35,236 nucleotides of DNA. Origin: Desulfomonile tiedjei (GTDB lineage Bacteria; Desulfobacterota; Desulfomonilia; Desulfomonilales; Desulfomonilaceae). The stretch spans positions 1 through 35,236 of the forward strand of contig DYLG01000008.1 of assembly GCA_020722215.1 (NCBI GenBank), read 5' to 3'. A program made the translations under genes and the position numbers. Each line of letters begins with the position of its first letter. The first letter of the stretch is position 1. This document shows positions 35,105 through 35,236 of this stretch, in pieces. The notes beneath the pieces were generated by a model. The model had not been told where the DNA came from, made no database searches, and saw only the letters and a program-made list of their open reading frames with translations.

Positions 35105-35236
35105 CCGGGAGCCCGAGTTCTTTCTTCCCCACGAAGAAAATCCGCAGCCAGACTTTCAAGCCACGACCGGTGCGGTTCCCGAGGATCACCGTACGATACT
35201 CCATGCGAAGAAATTATAGTGTTTCCCGGAAGTTTC

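Overview
The window looks like a chromosomal segment of a large-genome, GC-rich, Gram-negative anaerobe. The best guess is a deltaproteobacterium (Desulfobacterota, Desulfomonile- or syntroph-like). The reasons are a selenium-type YedE/TusA/DUF3343 block, a molybdate/tungstate ABC transporter, acyl-CoA dehydrogenase and FadB/FadJ-type beta-oxidation genes, branched-chain-type solute-binding proteins, and many exported OmpA and DUF4384 proteins. The taxonomy is inferred from gene content only.

Left part (1-8.0 kb, + strand): the 3' end of a modA-type gene, its permease and its ATPase, then a DUF364 (heavy-metal chelation) protein. After a 0.55-kb gap come a YedE-family selenium/sulfur transporter, a TusA-like protein, a DUF3343 (Se/S carrier-like) protein with an unknown C-terminal half, and a YjeF-C/ribokinase-fold protein. 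These four are packed or overlapping. aroA follows. An exported barrel-like protein of unknown function comes next.

9.3-12.9 kb (- strand): two AAA (ABC-type) ATPase genes in tandem. The first has an overlapping TOPRIM/DUF4276-like partner. The second is followed by only a 42-codon remnant of what looks like the same kind of partner. They resemble ATPase-nuclease defence modules.

13.1-24.7 kb (- strand) is the most interesting region. Six tightly packed genes encode only exported products: a caspase-like protease with N-terminal DUF4384, a double-DUF4384 protein, an OmpA/TPR protein, a second caspase with an EF-hand-like loop and C-terminal DUF4384, another OmpA/TPR protein, and a lipoprotein serpin with an intact inhibitory hinge. 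Upstream on the same strand lie an ECF sigma factor, a zinc-finger transmembrane anti-sigma factor and a DUF3160-like exported protein. I read this as a candidate periplasmic caspase-serpin system with its own envelope-responsive sigma/anti-sigma pair. A third, broken caspase-Sel1 gene lies at about 29.6-30.7 kb.

Right part (25.5-35.2 kb): a small 4-TM holin-family protein, a long acyl-CoA dehydrogenase, a branched-chain-type substrate-binding protein with an apparent frameshift in its signal peptide, the caspase-Sel1 pseudogene, a 3' remnant of a second substrate-binding protein gene, a small STAS-like protein, a FadB/FadJ-type multienzyme, and a zinc-ribbon TPR protein. Intergenic DNA throughout carries several families of short palindromic repeats. 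No tRNA, rRNA, CRISPR array or insertion sequence was seen.
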